Source of the DNA: Streptomyces sp. NBS 14/10
Lineage (GTDB): Bacteria; Actinomycetota; Actinomycetes; Streptomycetales; Streptomycetaceae
Length of the DNA: 64,000 bases
Direction of reading: 5' to 3'
NCBI RefSeq assembly: GCF_002224125.1
Contig: NZ_NCSM01000003.1
Span: 317,747-381,746, forward strand
Part shown: piece by piece, positions 23,759 through 32,921 of the stretch
How the letters are laid out: each line of letters begins with the position of its first letter
Position numbering within the stretch: the first letter of the stretch is position 1
Notes under the pieces: generated by a model
Database searches by the model: none
What the model was told of the DNA's origin: nothing
Seen by the model: the letters and a program-made list of their open reading frames with translations, nothing else
Position numbers and translations under genes: made by a program

Positions 23759-24388
23759 TCAGCTCACCGCCGCGCTCTGCGCCCGAGCCAGCGCGACGTC
23801 GAGTACGACCAGCAGCGCGTCCCGGACCGAGCCCGTCTCACGGGCGTCGAAGACGACCAGCGGTACGTGTTCGGAGATGTCCAGCGCCCACCGCACCTCG
23901 TCGAGGTCGTGCTGCACCTCCCCGTCGAAGGCGTTGACGGCGACGGCGAAGGGGACGTCCTTGTGCTCGAAGTAGTCCACCGCCGCGTAACAGTCGTCCA
24001 GCCGGCGGGTGTCCACGATCACCAGGCCGCCGAGGGCGCCCTCGACCACGTCGTCCCACATGAAGCCGAACCGGTCCTGGCCCGGCGTGCCGAACAGATA
24101 CAGCTTGAGCGTCGGGTCGATGGTGATACAGCCGAAGTCCATCGCGACCGTGGTGGTGGTCTTGCCGGGGGTGTGGGTGAGATCGTCCACCCCCGCCGCG
24201 ACCTCCGTGATCGCGGCCTCGGTGGTCAGCGGGCGGATCTCGGAGATCGCGCCCACCGCCGTGGTCTTGCCGACCCCGAAGCCGCCGGCGATGACCAGCT
24301 TGACCGGCAGCGGCGGCTGGCCGGCCGACGGCTGTTCAGCTGCTGTCGCGGAGTGTGCCCCGGGAGTCGGGGACGGCACGGAGACCAT
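23759..24388 (-). CDS. cvnD: conservon GTP-binding protein CvnD
   Basis: A small Ras/MglA-like GTPase, 209 residues, last gene of the conservon. G1 is GGFGVGKTT, G3 is FGTPGQDRF (GTPGQ replaces DTAGQ, as usual for CvnD), and G4-like is NAFD. In Streptomyces the CvnA-D proteins form a membrane-associated complex resembling eukaryotic G-protein-coupled signalling. The gene overlaps cvnC by about 50 bp, so it is translationally coupled. The ATG start gives an N-terminal Pro/Ala-rich leader of ~25 residues. Confidence 0.93.
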   Translation of the reverse strand: MVSVPSPTPGAHSATAAEQPSAGQPPLPVKLVIAGGFGVGKTTAVGAISEIRPLTTEAAITEVAAGVDDLTHTPGKTTTTVAMDFGCITIDPTLKLYLFGTPGQDRFGFMWDDVVEGALGGLVIVDTRRLDDCYAAVDYFEHKDVPFAVAVNAFDGEVQHDLDEVRWALDISEHVPLVVFDARETGSVRDALLVVLDVALARAQSAAVS

Positions 24389-24824
24389 CGATAACCCTTC
24401 GCAGTACGGAGATGTCCTGGGTCGCCTTGGCGTTGGGCACATGGACCGCCAGATGTCCGGCGGTGCACAGGTCCCCCGCCAGCACCCGGACCACGTTGAG
24501 GTGCAGTCGCAGCTGGGCGGCGAGCTCCGCCACCGACTGCGGACGCCGGCAGGCGGCGACGAGGTCGTGGTGTTCGAAGGCGAGCGAGTCCAGGGCGGAG
24601 AGCCCGGTCGGGGTCGCCACGACCTGGGACTCGACCGGGAGCGACGGCGCGGCACCGCTCCCCGACACCCGGCCGGCGGTCAGCAGGAACGGCCGGACCG
24701 CGGAGGCGCGGCCGGTCGGCTCCGGCGCGTCCCAGGCGCTGCCCGCGCCGCCCGCGCTGCCTGCCCCGCCCGCGCTGCCCGCACTTCCCGCTGCCTCGTG
24801 CGGTACTGATTCACCGGCGGCCAT
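24336..24824 (-). CDS. cvnC: conservon DUF742 protein CvnC
   Basis: A 162-residue DUF742 protein with a winged-HTH-like core: VRPFLLTAGR, ALDSLAFEHHDLVAACRRPQSVAELAAQLRLHLNVVRVLAGDLCTAGHLAVHVP and the C-terminal ISVLRRVIDGLRAV. The N-terminus carries a Gly/Ser/Ala repeat (AGSAGSAGGAGSAGGAGSA). The ATG at 24824 is placed 6 nt after GGAGGGG. It belongs to the cvnA-B-C-D operon; its role in the complex is not established from sequence. Confidence 0.92.
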   Translation of the reverse strand: MAAGESVPHEAAGSAGSAGGAGSAGGAGSAWDAPEPTGRASAVRPFLLTAGRVSGSGAAPSLPVESQVVATPTGLSALDSLAFEHHDLVAACRRPQSVAELAAQLRLHLNVVRVLAGDLCTAGHLAVHVPNAKATQDISVLRRVIDGLRAVPDSRGTLRDSS

Positions 24825-24876
24825 CACGATCCCCTCCTGAATGCCTGTGCCCTGTGCCCCTGTGTAGTGGGCCGGG

Positions 24877-25356
24877 TCAGCCGGCCGGGGTGGAGCCGGC
24901 GCTCTTCTTCAGCTCCAGCACCAGCTGGGGAGTGAGCGCGGCTCCGGCCCGGTTGGCGAACAGGGCCATCTCATAGGCGATATTGCCCAGCTTGGCCTCC
25001 TTCGAGGCCACTACGCCCAGAACGGCCCCGCTGCCGATGGCCGACACCAGCACATGGCCGCCCTCCAGGTCGATGATGACCTTGTTGAGGCCGCCGAGGC
25101 CGTAGTTGCCGGAGGCGCCCGCGGCGAGGCTGGTGATGCCGGACACGATCGCGGCAAGCCGCTCCGAGTCGGCCTGCTCGCGCAGCTGGGAGACGGCGAT
25201 CAGCAGGCCGTCGGAGGACACCGCGATGGCGTCCACCACTCCGGCGGTCTCGCCCGCGAACCGGTCCAGCAGCCAGGTGAAGTCGGCCGCGGCGGCACGC
25301 AGATCGGTGGGTTCCGCCCGCTCCTCGGAACTGCCGTTATCTGTCGGCGTTGTCAC
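24877..25356 (-). CDS. cvnB: conservon roadblock/LC7 protein CvnB
   Basis: A 159-residue roadblock/LC7 protein: LDRFAGETAGVVDAIAVSSDGLLIAVS, ERLAAIVSGITSLAAGAS and GHVLVSAIGSGAVLGVVASKEAKLGNIAYEMALFANRAG are family signatures. Roadblock proteins regulate small GTPases such as CvnD. The GTG start at 25356 lies inside the last codons of cvnA (20-bp overlap), indicating coupling. The N-terminal 30 residues are disordered. Confidence 0.93.
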   Translation of the reverse strand: MTTPTDNGSSEERAEPTDLRAAAADFTWLLDRFAGETAGVVDAIAVSSDGLLIAVSQLREQADSERLAAIVSGITSLAAGASGNYGLGGLNKVIIDLEGGHVLVSAIGSGAVLGVVASKEAKLGNIAYEMALFANRAGAALTPQLVLELKKSAGSTPAG

Positions 25357-27886
25357 TGCCCGACTCCTTCCTGGGTCTCTGATCGTGGGACGGTGCTGGT
25401 TCCGTGGGGGTGGCGGCGCTGTCCTGGTGGGCCCTGCGTACGGCGGCCTCGAACTCGTCGAGTTCGGTACGGACCGCCTCGGCGTCGACGGGCCGGCGCA
25501 CGGCCGGGATGCCCCGGTCGGCGGGCGCCGTGGTCGTGGTCGTGGCGAGGGTCGCTCCCCGTACCCGCTTGCGCAGCGGGCGGGAGGGCGGTGAGTCGAT
25601 GGAGGACGCATCGGTTGTCCGTGCGTCGGCCGCCGGCCCGTCCGTCCCCTTGCGGTTCGGGATGCGCCTTGGCAGCCCGCCCGGCTGCGCCGGTGCGGTG
25701 GTGTGGGTCCGTACGGGCAGCGGCGTGGGCGCGGCGGACTCCCGCTCGGGCTGCGTCAAGGGGTCCGGCCTCGCCGGGAGTTCCCATACCGTTCCGCCCT
25801 TGGCCTCGTCCGCCGCCGCCGTAGGCGCATCCGCCGCCGGCGTCAGGTCCAGCGGGCTCACGGTCAGCATCAGCGCGGCCGGGATCCAGACGGAGCCGGT
25901 GACCCCGCCCCCGGGCGTACGGCTCAGGGAGACCCGGATGCCCCAGCGCCGGGCGAGGCTGCCGACCACGAAGAGGCCGAGCACCTTGCTCGGTACGAGG
26001 TCCAGCCGCTCGCGGCGGACGAGTCGGGCGTTCTCCTCGTCGAGGCGTTCCGCGCTCATCCCCAGGCCGTGGTCGATGACCTCGATCAGCGCCCCGCCTT
26101 GCGAGCTGACGTCGCTGCCGGGCCGGACGACCACCTCGACGGGCGTGTGGGAGGGCGAGAACGAGACCGCGTTCTCCAGCAGTTCGGCGAGCATCAGCGT
26201 CAGGTCGGCGATGATGTCGGGCGCGACGGTGATCTCCGTCTCGGACCGCAGGGCCACCCGCTGGAACCCCTCGATCCGGCCGAGGCCCGCCCGGATGACG
26301 TTGGCCAGGGTGATCGGCCGGGCCTCCACATCCGTCTCCCGGATGCCGGCGAGCAGCATCAGGCTGTCGGCGTTGCGCTGGAGGCGTACGGCGATGTGGT
26401 CGATGCGGTAGAGCCGTTCCAGGATCTCGGGGTCGGTCTCCTCGCGTTCGACGGCGTCGATCAGCATGAGCTGGCGCGAGGTCAGGTTGGAGACGCGGCG
26501 CCCGACGTTGCCGAACATCTCGGCGACGTTCTGGCGGCTGAGCACCTGCCGCTCCAGCAGCGCCGCGGCGGTGATCTGCACCTGGTTGAAGGCCTCGGCC
26601 AGGTCGCCGATCTCGTCACGGACCGGGACCGGGATCGGCTGCGGGCTCAGCGGGGTGCGCTCCGCCGAGTCGTCGTCGTCCTCGACCCGGGCGAGTTCCT
26701 GGCCCGCCACATCGACCACCTGGTGCGCGGCGCCGGTCAGGGCCGCCAGGGGGCGTACGACCGAGCGGCGGACCAGGACGGAGAACGTCAGCCAGACCGC
26801 GAAGCCGAGCAGGGCCAGCGCGACCATGACCAGCGCCTTGTCCAGGGCGCTCTTGGAGAGGCCGTCGGCCCGGTCGGCGATCTGTCCGATGAGCGACCGG
26901 GTGATGTCGAGGCGGGACCCGGCCTGGTCGGTTCCGGCGGCCATCGCCTTGCGCAGCTGCTGCGGCGACTGGCCCTGGAGGGAGCTCGGGTCGATCTGGA
27001 GCTCCGCGAACTGGTCCGAGATGCCGTTCTGCTCGGCCGCGCGCTCGATGCCGCTGAGGGCCAGGACCTGTTCCCGGGTGGCGATCCTGCTGAACCGGTC
27101 CACCTGGTAGTCGTAGACCGCGTGGGCGCTGACCGCGTGGCTGTACTCGGTGAGGGCGTTGGCGTCCTGGGTCTGTGCGGAGAACACCCCGCTCTCGAAG
27201 GCCGCGTGGGCGGCGTCGGCGCGCAGCGCCGCGTCGAGCAGCCGGATGATCGAGGACGACGAGGTATCGGAGGAGGTGTCGAGCCCGATGCCGTCGATCA
27301 GGTACTCGACGGCGGCCGAGTACGCCGGGCTGATGCCGGCGGCCGAGACCGAGCCCCGTTCGACCTTGTCGCGCAGTACGGCCAGGCCCCGGACGTACTC
27401 CAGCGCCTGTGCCTCCTCCTTCGGCAGGCCCTGCTCGTCGAAGGCCGAACGCACGGCGGATGCCTGCTCGTCGGTCTTGCGCTGCGCCTTGCGGTAGGCG
27501 TTGGTCGAGGGCAGGGCGGTGCCGGGCCGGAGCGCGTCGTGCTGCACGGACAGCAGCAGCGCCTGGCGGTGTTCGGACTGGAGGTCGTTGATCAGCTCCG
27601 CGACCTGCGTGCTGTCACGCACCACGTCGGCGGTCCGGGCGGCGTCCTGGGCCTGGTTCACCTCGCTGGTGACGCCGACGGCCAGCAGCACGCCGACGAC
27701 CGCGACGGGCACGGCCACCAGGACATTGAGTTTGCGCCGGAACGGCCATCGGTCGAGAAGCGCTGCCGCCCTCCGGCGGGTCCGCGGCGTCAGCGGCGCA
27801 CTGTCGGACGAGTCGGGATCGGGACTGGGTTCGGGACCGGCTTCGGGCTTGGGTCCGAGCGAGGGGTCCACCGTGTCCACAGACAC
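25337..27886 (-). CDS. cvnA: conservon sensor histidine-kinase-like protein CvnA
   Basis: An 849-residue membrane sensor. A disordered Pro/Asp-rich N-terminus precedes TM1 (about 53-74), an extracellular nitrate/nitrite-sensor-like helical domain, TM2 (about 350-372), a HAMP linker, and an ATPase domain with N-box MLAELLENAVSFSP, G1 EVIDHGLGMS and G2 GLFVVGSLARRWGI. A Pro/Ala-rich tail of about 180 residues follows. No canonical phosphoacceptor His motif is obvious, as in other CvnA proteins. GTG 27886 follows the strong SD AAAGGAGG. First gene of cvnABCD. Confidence 0.93.
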   Translation of the reverse strand: MSVDTVDPSLGPKPEAGPEPSPDPDSSDSAPLTPRTRRRAAALLDRWPFRRKLNVLVAVPVAVVGVLLAVGVTSEVNQAQDAARTADVVRDSTQVAELINDLQSEHRQALLLSVQHDALRPGTALPSTNAYRKAQRKTDEQASAVRSAFDEQGLPKEEAQALEYVRGLAVLRDKVERGSVSAAGISPAYSAAVEYLIDGIGLDTSSDTSSSSIIRLLDAALRADAAHAAFESGVFSAQTQDANALTEYSHAVSAHAVYDYQVDRFSRIATREQVLALSGIERAAEQNGISDQFAELQIDPSSLQGQSPQQLRKAMAAGTDQAGSRLDITRSLIGQIADRADGLSKSALDKALVMVALALLGFAVWLTFSVLVRRSVVRPLAALTGAAHQVVDVAGQELARVEDDDDSAERTPLSPQPIPVPVRDEIGDLAEAFNQVQITAAALLERQVLSRQNVAEMFGNVGRRVSNLTSRQLMLIDAVEREETDPEILERLYRIDHIAVRLQRNADSLMLLAGIRETDVEARPITLANVIRAGLGRIEGFQRVALRSETEITVAPDIIADLTLMLAELLENAVSFSPSHTPVEVVVRPGSDVSSQGGALIEVIDHGLGMSAERLDEENARLVRRERLDLVPSKVLGLFVVGSLARRWGIRVSLSRTPGGGVTGSVWIPAALMLTVSPLDLTPAADAPTAAADEAKGGTVWELPARPDPLTQPERESAAPTPLPVRTHTTAPAQPGGLPRRIPNRKGTDGPAADARTTDASSIDSPPSRPLRKRVRGATLATTTTTAPADRGIPAVRRPVDAEAVRTELDEFEAAVRRAHQDSAATPTEPAPSHDQRPRKESGSDNADR

Positions 27887-28048
27887 CCCGGGCCTCCTTT
27901 CATGTGCTTCTGAGCGGTGACCGAGGTGTTGTTGGTGCCGACCGCCGACGACCGGGGGAGCATGACGCTCTCACACCTCGCCCGCGCGCGCGACGACTCA
28001 CGCCCGCGTGCGAGCGATGGAATCGCGCCACAGTCCGACCGGCGCTGA

Positions 28049-28076
28049 ACACTACCGTTTGCGCGCAGGCATGCAA
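28049..28076 (-). promoter_or_regulatory. candidate promoter of the conservon
   Basis: On the minus strand TTGCAT (28076-28071) and TAGTGT (28054-28049) are spaced by 16 bp, close to the housekeeping sigma consensus, about 160 bp upstream of the cvnA GTG. The whole 27887-28301 spacer (415 bp) holds no gene; it also contains a GGCGCTC...GAGCGCT inverted repeat around 28130-28160 nearer the divergent lipoprotein gene. Confidence 0.45.
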
Positions 28077-28301
28077 GGCATAGGCGATTAAGACCAGGAA
28101 ACATGTGCTTTCTGCGGCATTTGCCCATCGAAAAGGCGCTCTTGGAGACGCTTTGAGCGCTCTTCACGGGACTCCCCGCCGCCCGAGCGGACCCCTTCCC
28201 CGTACGCTATGTCTCCGCCAACCGCCCTTACGCTGTTTTTCCGCCACCGCCCCGCCCCCCGCCCCGAAGTCGTAGCCCCTTCTTGCCCCGCGAGGAGACC
28301 C

Positions 28302-29441
28302 GTGCACCCCACCCGCAAGGCGGTCGCGACCGCCGCCGCGCTCCTGGCCGTGGCCACCGCCGCCGGCTGCGACGCGGATTCCGACGCCGACGTGTCCGGT
28401 TCGGGCTCCGCCAAGCCCGGCTGTCCCACCGTGCTCACCAAGGCCAAGCGGGCCGTCGAGAAGGCCGAGGACGTGGACGCGCCCTGGACCGGCCCCACCA
28501 GCGGGCCCAAGGCCGTGCGCGGCAAGACCATCGTCTATATCGCGCACACCCTGGCCAACCCCGGCCCCGCCGGAGTCGCCCAGGGCGTCGGGGAGGCCGC
28601 CAAGGTCGTCGGCTGGCGCGCCCGGATCCTCAACGGCAAGGGCACCACCGCGGGCGTCAAGGCCGCCTTCAAGGAGGCCGTCGACAGCAAGCCGGACGGC
28701 ATCGTCATCAGCGGCTTCGGCCCCGAGATCATCCCCAAGGAGATCCAGCGGGCCGATGCGGCCGGCATCCCGGTGATCGGCTGGCACGCCACCACCGCCC
28801 CCGGCCCCAGCGAGGATCCGAAGCTCTTCAGCAATGTGACGTCCAGGGTCGAGGATGTCGCGAGGATCAGCGCCGACTGGATCATCGCCCGGTCCAACGG
28901 CCGCGCGGGCGTGGTCATATTCACCGACACCACGTCCGACTTCCCCAGGAACAAGTCCGAGCTGATCAAGAAGGAACTGGCCACCTGCTCCGACGTCAAG
29001 CTGCTGGACTACAAGAACATCCCCATCCCCGAGGCCAACAGCCGCTCCATCAACGAGGTCTCCTCCCTGCTCAAGCGCTTCGGGGACAAGTGGACCTACT
29101 CGGTCGCCATCAACGACCTGTACTTCCGCCATGCCGCCCCGGCCCTGCGCGCCGCGGGGAAGGACGGCGACGGCGCCCCGTACAACATCGGTGCCGGTGA
29201 CGGCGACCCGTCGGCCTTCGAGCGCGTCAACGGCAAGCAGTTCCAGACCGCGACCGTGCCCGAGCCGCTGTCCGAGCAGGGCTGGCAGATCGTCGACGAG
29301 TTCAACCGGGCCTTCGCCGGGGAACCGGCCAGCGGCTACGTCGCCCCCGTCCACATCACCACCGCCGCCAACAGCGGTGGCGCGCTGTCCTGGGACTCGG
29401 AGGGGTACCGCCAGGCGTACCGCAAGATCTGGGACCGCTGA
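28302..29441 (+). CDS. sugar ABC transporter substrate-binding lipoprotein (type I periplasmic fold)
   Basis: A 379-residue lipoprotein: signal peptide VHPTRKAVATAAALLAVATAAGC with the lipobox cysteine, then a LacI/RbsB-type periplasmic-binding fold (GKTIVYIAHTLANPGPAGVAQGVGEAAK, KPDGIVISGFGPEIIPKEIQRADAAGIPVIGWHA, then VAINDLYFRHAAPAL). GTG 28302 is chosen because gaggag lies 6-7 nt upstream and it gives a clean signal peptide; the frame is open to 28209. No permease or ATPase gene is adjacent, so it is an orphan binding protein or a sensor partner. Confidence 0.87.
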   Translation: MHPTRKAVATAAALLAVATAAGCDADSDADVSGSGSAKPGCPTVLTKAKRAVEKAEDVDAPWTGPTSGPKAVRGKTIVYIAHTLANPGPAGVAQGVGEAAKVVGWRARILNGKGTTAGVKAAFKEAVDSKPDGIVISGFGPEIIPKEIQRADAAGIPVIGWHATTAPGPSEDPKLFSNVTSRVEDVARISADWIIARSNGRAGVVIFTDTTSDFPRNKSELIKKELATCSDVKLLDYKNIPIPEANSRSINEVSSLLKRFGDKWTYSVAINDLYFRHAAPALRAAGKDGDGAPYNIGAGDGDPSAFERVNGKQFQTATVPEPLSEQGWQIVDEFNRAFAGEPASGYVAPVHITTAANSGGALSWDSEGYRQAYRKIWDR

Positions 29442-29461
29442 CAGGTTGTCGCCCTTGGCCG

Positions 29462-30451
29462 TCAGGGCGTCGGCGCCTCCTCGGGCAGCAGTCCCAGGGC
29501 CTTGAGCTCGGCCCAGAAGGCGGGCGGAACCGGGTGCGCGAGGAGGCCGGCGCTCTCGGCGATCTCGTGGGGCGCGCGGGCGCCGACCACAACGGTCACC
29601 ACCGCCGGGTGTCCCAGCGGGAACTGGAGCGCGGCGGCCAGGGGCGGCACCGCGTGCCGGTCGCATACGGCCCGGATCGCCCGCACCCGCGCGCCCAGTT
29701 CGCGGGGGACGTGACGATAACCGTGCGGCGCACCGGGGCGGGGGTCTGCGAGCAGACCGGACTGGTACACCCCGGCGGCCATGACGGCGACGCCGCGTTC
29801 GGCGCACAGCGGCAGCAGTTCGGCCAGCCCGGAGTGGTCGAGCAGGGTGTACCGCCCGGCGAGCAGTACGCAGTCGGGCCCCGGCGGCGGGGCCTCCCGC
29901 AGAAAGCGGGCCGCGACATCGGCGTGGTTGACCCCGAGCGAGACCGCGCCGATGACGCCGTCGCGGCGCAGTTCGGCCAGCGCGCGGTAGGCGTGGGTGA
30001 CGGCCGTCGGGAAGTCCTGGTCGGGGTCGTGGACATGGAGTACGTCGACCCGGTCGAGGCCGAGCCGGTCCAGACTCTCCGCCAGCGAGCGCATGACCGC
30101 CGGATAGCTGTAGTCCAGGCGTGGCCCGAGGCCCGGCGGAGGGTCGGCCCAGATGGGCTGGGTGTCCGGCCCGCCGGGCTCGATCAGCCGGCCCACCTTC
30201 GTACACAGGACGTACTGCCCGCGCGGGCGGGGCCCCAGCGCGGCTCCGGCGTACGTCTCCGAACGCCCGTATCCGTAGACGGGCGCGGTGTCGTAGAGCC
30301 GTATGCCCAGCTCCCAGGCGTGTTCGACGGTGGCGGCGGCCTGCTGTGCGGGGACGGGGGCGAAGAGGCCGCCGATGGAGGCCAGCCCAAGACCGAGGCG
30401 GCTCACCGACAGCCCCGTACGCCCCAGGGCCACCATGTCCCGAGCGTCCAT
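29462..30451 (-). CDS. aldo/keto reductase (aldose/L-fucose dehydrogenase-like)
   Basis: A 329-residue NAD(P)-dependent oxidoreductase with the (beta/alpha)8 AKR fold. Catalytic tetrad pieces are visible: LYDTAPVYGYGRSE (Asp and Tyr), VLCTKVGR (Lys), and VDVLHVHDPD (His). The pattern RTGLSVSRLGLGLASIGGLF and large GVNHADVAARFL resemble D-threo-aldose/L-fucose dehydrogenases. The gene is convergent with the sugar-binding lipoprotein (20-nt spacer). The substrate is a guess. Confidence 0.9.
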   Translation of the reverse strand: MDARDMVALGRTGLSVSRLGLGLASIGGLFAPVPAQQAAATVEHAWELGIRLYDTAPVYGYGRSETYAGAALGPRPRGQYVLCTKVGRLIEPGGPDTQPIWADPPPGLGPRLDYSYPAVMRSLAESLDRLGLDRVDVLHVHDPDQDFPTAVTHAYRALAELRRDGVIGAVSLGVNHADVAARFLREAPPPGPDCVLLAGRYTLLDHSGLAELLPLCAERGVAVMAAGVYQSGLLADPRPGAPHGYRHVPRELGARVRAIRAVCDRHAVPPLAAALQFPLGHPAVVTVVVGARAPHEIAESAGLLAHPVPPAFWAELKALGLLPEEAPTP

Positions 30452-30553
30452 CCCGATCCCCCCGATCCCCCGATCTCCTGGCACAACGCGCCACGCCAGC
30501 GCGGATGGTGACGTCCGCGGGGCCGCGCCGAGACCGGGCACGGCCCCGCGCCA

Positions 30554-32308
30554 TCACTGCGGGGAGGCGCCGTAGCCCGCCATGGGTGCGGCGAAGGACG
30601 CGCCCATGGGGGCGAGTTGTACGCCCGGGGCCAGGCCCAGGGCGACGAGGGCGTCGGGCAGGCCGCGGCCGGTGCGGGCCGCTTCCCAGGAGCCGGGGAG
30701 AGCCAGCGGGCGGCAGCCGACGGCGATGATCTCGAACAGGCGCTGGACGCGGCCGGGTCCGCGGGGCGGCAGCTGGCCGCGGAAGTCCTCGTGGTGGGCG
30801 AGGACGAGGGCGGCGAGACCGGCGACATGGGCCGAGGCCGGTCCGGTGCCGTCCAGCGCCGCGTAGCCGCCGTGCGGCGAGCAGGACAGGACCGCCACGC
30901 CCGGCGCGACCGCGTCGACCTCGGGGCCGTACGCGCTGAACCGCGCGGTGAACAGGCCCTCCGGGGTCAGCGGCGGGCCCGCGTGGGTGGCCTGGGAGGT
31001 GTCGGGCGGGTACGAGCCGAAGGCGCCGAGCGCGCCGACGGTGAACACGGTGGGCAGCGACCCCGGGAAGGCGACCGGCCCGCCGGAGTCGCCCGCCGGG
31101 GCGAAGCAGGCGACGCCCGCGGCGTGGGCGTCGGCGAGTTTGCGGGAGACCAGTTCGGAGGAGTACGGGGTGGCCACCGCGATATGCGCGATGTCGGCCT
31201 CGGTGTCGATGCAGTGGTCGAGCGCGGCGATCAGATCGCTGAACCGGCCGCCGGGCAGCACCCGGCAGGCCTCGATACGGGCGTCGACGGCGATGCCGAT
31301 GACGCCGGGGCCCGTATCGGCCGCGGCGATCACACCCGCCGCGTGGGTGCCGGTGCCGATGGCGTCGTGTGCCCAGCCCTGTTCCGTACCGCCGACCAGG
31401 TCCGCGCCGGAGCGCACCCGGTCCTTCAGATCGGGGTGGTCGGCGGCGACGCCGGAGCCGATGACCGCGACCTTCACGCCGAAGCCTCGGAACGTGGGCG
31501 GCAGCCGGTCGAGCCGCATGGCCTGCTGGCCCCAGCCGTACTGCTGCCGCTCCTCGAGCCCCGGGTACACCTTGGCCAGCGGGGTGAGGGTGACCAGGTT
31601 CTCCTGGGTGTCCGAGAGGTCCGGGTGGTGGATCCAGCGGTCCACATAGCCGCCCGCGGGGCGGACGTACAGGGCCTGGACGGACTCCGCCGTATCGGTG
31701 GCCAGCACCAGCGTCGCCGTCCCGTCGGCGCGCGTGACGCCCTGGACCGGCCAGGACGCCCCGATGAGGAACACCCCGGCCCCGGCCAGCGGCTCCTCGT
31801 CCGGGCCACAGATTCGCAGCGAGATCTCCACGGGCGTATCCAGCGGGGCGATCAGACCCGGGTCGGCCAGCGGCATCGTCCCCGCCACCCGCCCGGTGGC
31901 CGCGCCCGCGCCCGCCCCGGTCAGCGGCAGGTCCGGCTCCACATGGACGTGTGCCGACCGCAGGGCCGGCACCTGGTCCTCGGCCGCCTCGACCACCGCG
32001 ATCTCCGGGCAGCAGGCGGGCGGCCCCGCCGAGTCCGGCTTCTTCGCGGACCGGAGCCGGCGGACCACCGCGACCTCCGGCATCCGGCCCAGCCGCTCGC
32101 ACACCGCGTCCATGTCGAGCGCGGCCACCCCGGGTGGGAGCAGATGCTGGGGCAGCGGGGCCACCAGATACCGCTCGCGGCGCGGGCGCACGGCGAGGGA
32201 GCGCCGCGTGTTCTTCTTGCGCTGCCCCTCCTCACGGCCGCCGCCCGCGCGCCCGGGCCCGCCCGCGCCCGCGCCGTCGCTGTCGTTCTCGGGCCTGTTC
32301 TTGAGCAT
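30554..32308 (-). CDS. S8 subtilase-fold protein lacking all catalytic residues (pseudo-protease)
   Basis: A 584-residue protein without a signal peptide. The N-terminal ~250 residues are a separate region (basic leader, then RRERYLVAPLPQHLLPPGV and a beta-sandwich-like part). The subtilase fold follows, but the active site is gone. VAVIGSGVAADHPDL has Gly 284 where the catalytic Asp should be. IGTGTHAAGV has Thr 319 for the catalytic His (HGTH to TGTH). GTGPASAHVAG has Gly 489 for the nucleophile Ser (GTSxAxPHVAG). The oxyanion Asn is Asp 407 (PAGDSGGP). The fold landmarks are otherwise well kept, so it probably acts as a binding or scaffold protein. ATG 32308 is chosen; GTGs at 32323/32326 are possible. 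The Gln-rich gene is just upstream. Confidence 0.88.
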   Translation of the reverse strand: MLKNRPENDSDGAGAGGPGRAGGGREEGQRKKNTRRSLAVRPRRERYLVAPLPQHLLPPGVAALDMDAVCERLGRMPEVAVVRRLRSAKKPDSAGPPACCPEIAVVEAAEDQVPALRSAHVHVEPDLPLTGAGAGAATGRVAGTMPLADPGLIAPLDTPVEISLRICGPDEEPLAGAGVFLIGASWPVQGVTRADGTATLVLATDTAESVQALYVRPAGGYVDRWIHHPDLSDTQENLVTLTPLAKVYPGLEERQQYGWGQQAMRLDRLPPTFRGFGVKVAVIGSGVAADHPDLKDRVRSGADLVGGTEQGWAHDAIGTGTHAAGVIAAADTGPGVIGIAVDARIEACRVLPGGRFSDLIAALDHCIDTEADIAHIAVATPYSSELVSRKLADAHAAGVACFAPAGDSGGPVAFPGSLPTVFTVGALGAFGSYPPDTSQATHAGPPLTPEGLFTARFSAYGPEVDAVAPGVAVLSCSPHGGYAALDGTGPASAHVAGLAALVLAHHEDFRGQLPPRGPGRVQRLFEIIAVGCRPLALPGSWEAARTGRGLPDALVALGLAPGVQLAPMGASFAAPMAGYGASPQ

Positions 32309-32444
32309 CACGTCCACCTTCACCACGCCAACGTCGTCCTTACGCTTGTGCTCCGGTGTGCTCCGGCGACCGGGGCCGCGCTCCCACGGTGATGCGGTGT
32401 GCTCGGAAACGTTCCGGGCACACCGCACCGCGTCAACCCAGGTG

Positions 32445-32921
32445 TCAGCCGATGCCGAACGGCGACTGGCCCATCAGCCCCATGCCCATTCCGGGCTGCT
32501 GCTGGTACTGCTGGTACGGCTGCTGGCCGAACTGCTGCTGGCCCATGCCCGGCTGGCCGAAGCCCTGCTGGCCCTGCTGGCCGAAGCCCTGCTGGCCCAT
32601 GCCCTGCTGGCCCTGCTGCTGGATCAGCGTCGCGATGGCGACCGGCAGCGCCTGCTGTACGGCCTGCTCCACCGCCTGCCGGACCCCGTTGTGCAGCGAG
32701 TAGTGCAGCGCCATGGCCAGGTACGGGTGCGCCTGCTGGCCCAGGCCCTGCTGGTTGATCTGCTGGAGCTGCTGAACGGTGTGCTGCAGGCGCTGCGCGA
32801 TCTGCTGGCTCGCCTGCTGACAGGCCTGCTGGATCGTCTGCTGCACGACCTGGGCGATCTGCTGCTGGCCCATCTGGGGCTGGGTCTGCTGCATGGGTTG
32901 GGCGCCAGTCATCACCGACAT
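32445..32921 (-). CDS. Gln-rich repeat protein
   Basis: A 158-residue cytosolic protein that I do not recognise. The first half is Gln-rich amphipathic helix (QQQIAQVVQQTIQQACQQAS, then QRLQHTVQQLQQINQQ), able to form coiled coils. The middle is hydrophobic (YLAMALHYSLHNGVRQAVEQAVQQALPVAIATLI). The end is a low-complexity QQG/QFGQQ/MGQ repeat resembling prion-like sequence. ATG 32921 follows GGAGG closely. It is transcribed ahead of the pseudo-subtilase gene and they may form an operon (136-nt gap). Confidence 0.75.
   Translation of the reverse strand: MSVMTGAQPMQQTQPQMGQQQIAQVVQQTIQQACQQASQQIAQRLQHTVQQLQQINQQGLGQQAHPYLAMALHYSLHNGVRQAVEQAVQQALPVAIATLIQQQGQQGMGQQGFGQQGQQGFGQPGMGQQQFGQQPYQQYQQQPGMGMGLMGQSPFGIG

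Noticed and set aside
25703..27913. 736-codon plus-strand frame over the conservon
   Set aside because: Antisense shadow of cvnA, whose domains are clear on the minus strand.
32520..32640. Regular repeats resembling a CRISPR array
   Set aside because: The repeat is the in-frame coding repeat of the Gln-rich protein (QQG/MGQ units), without spacers.
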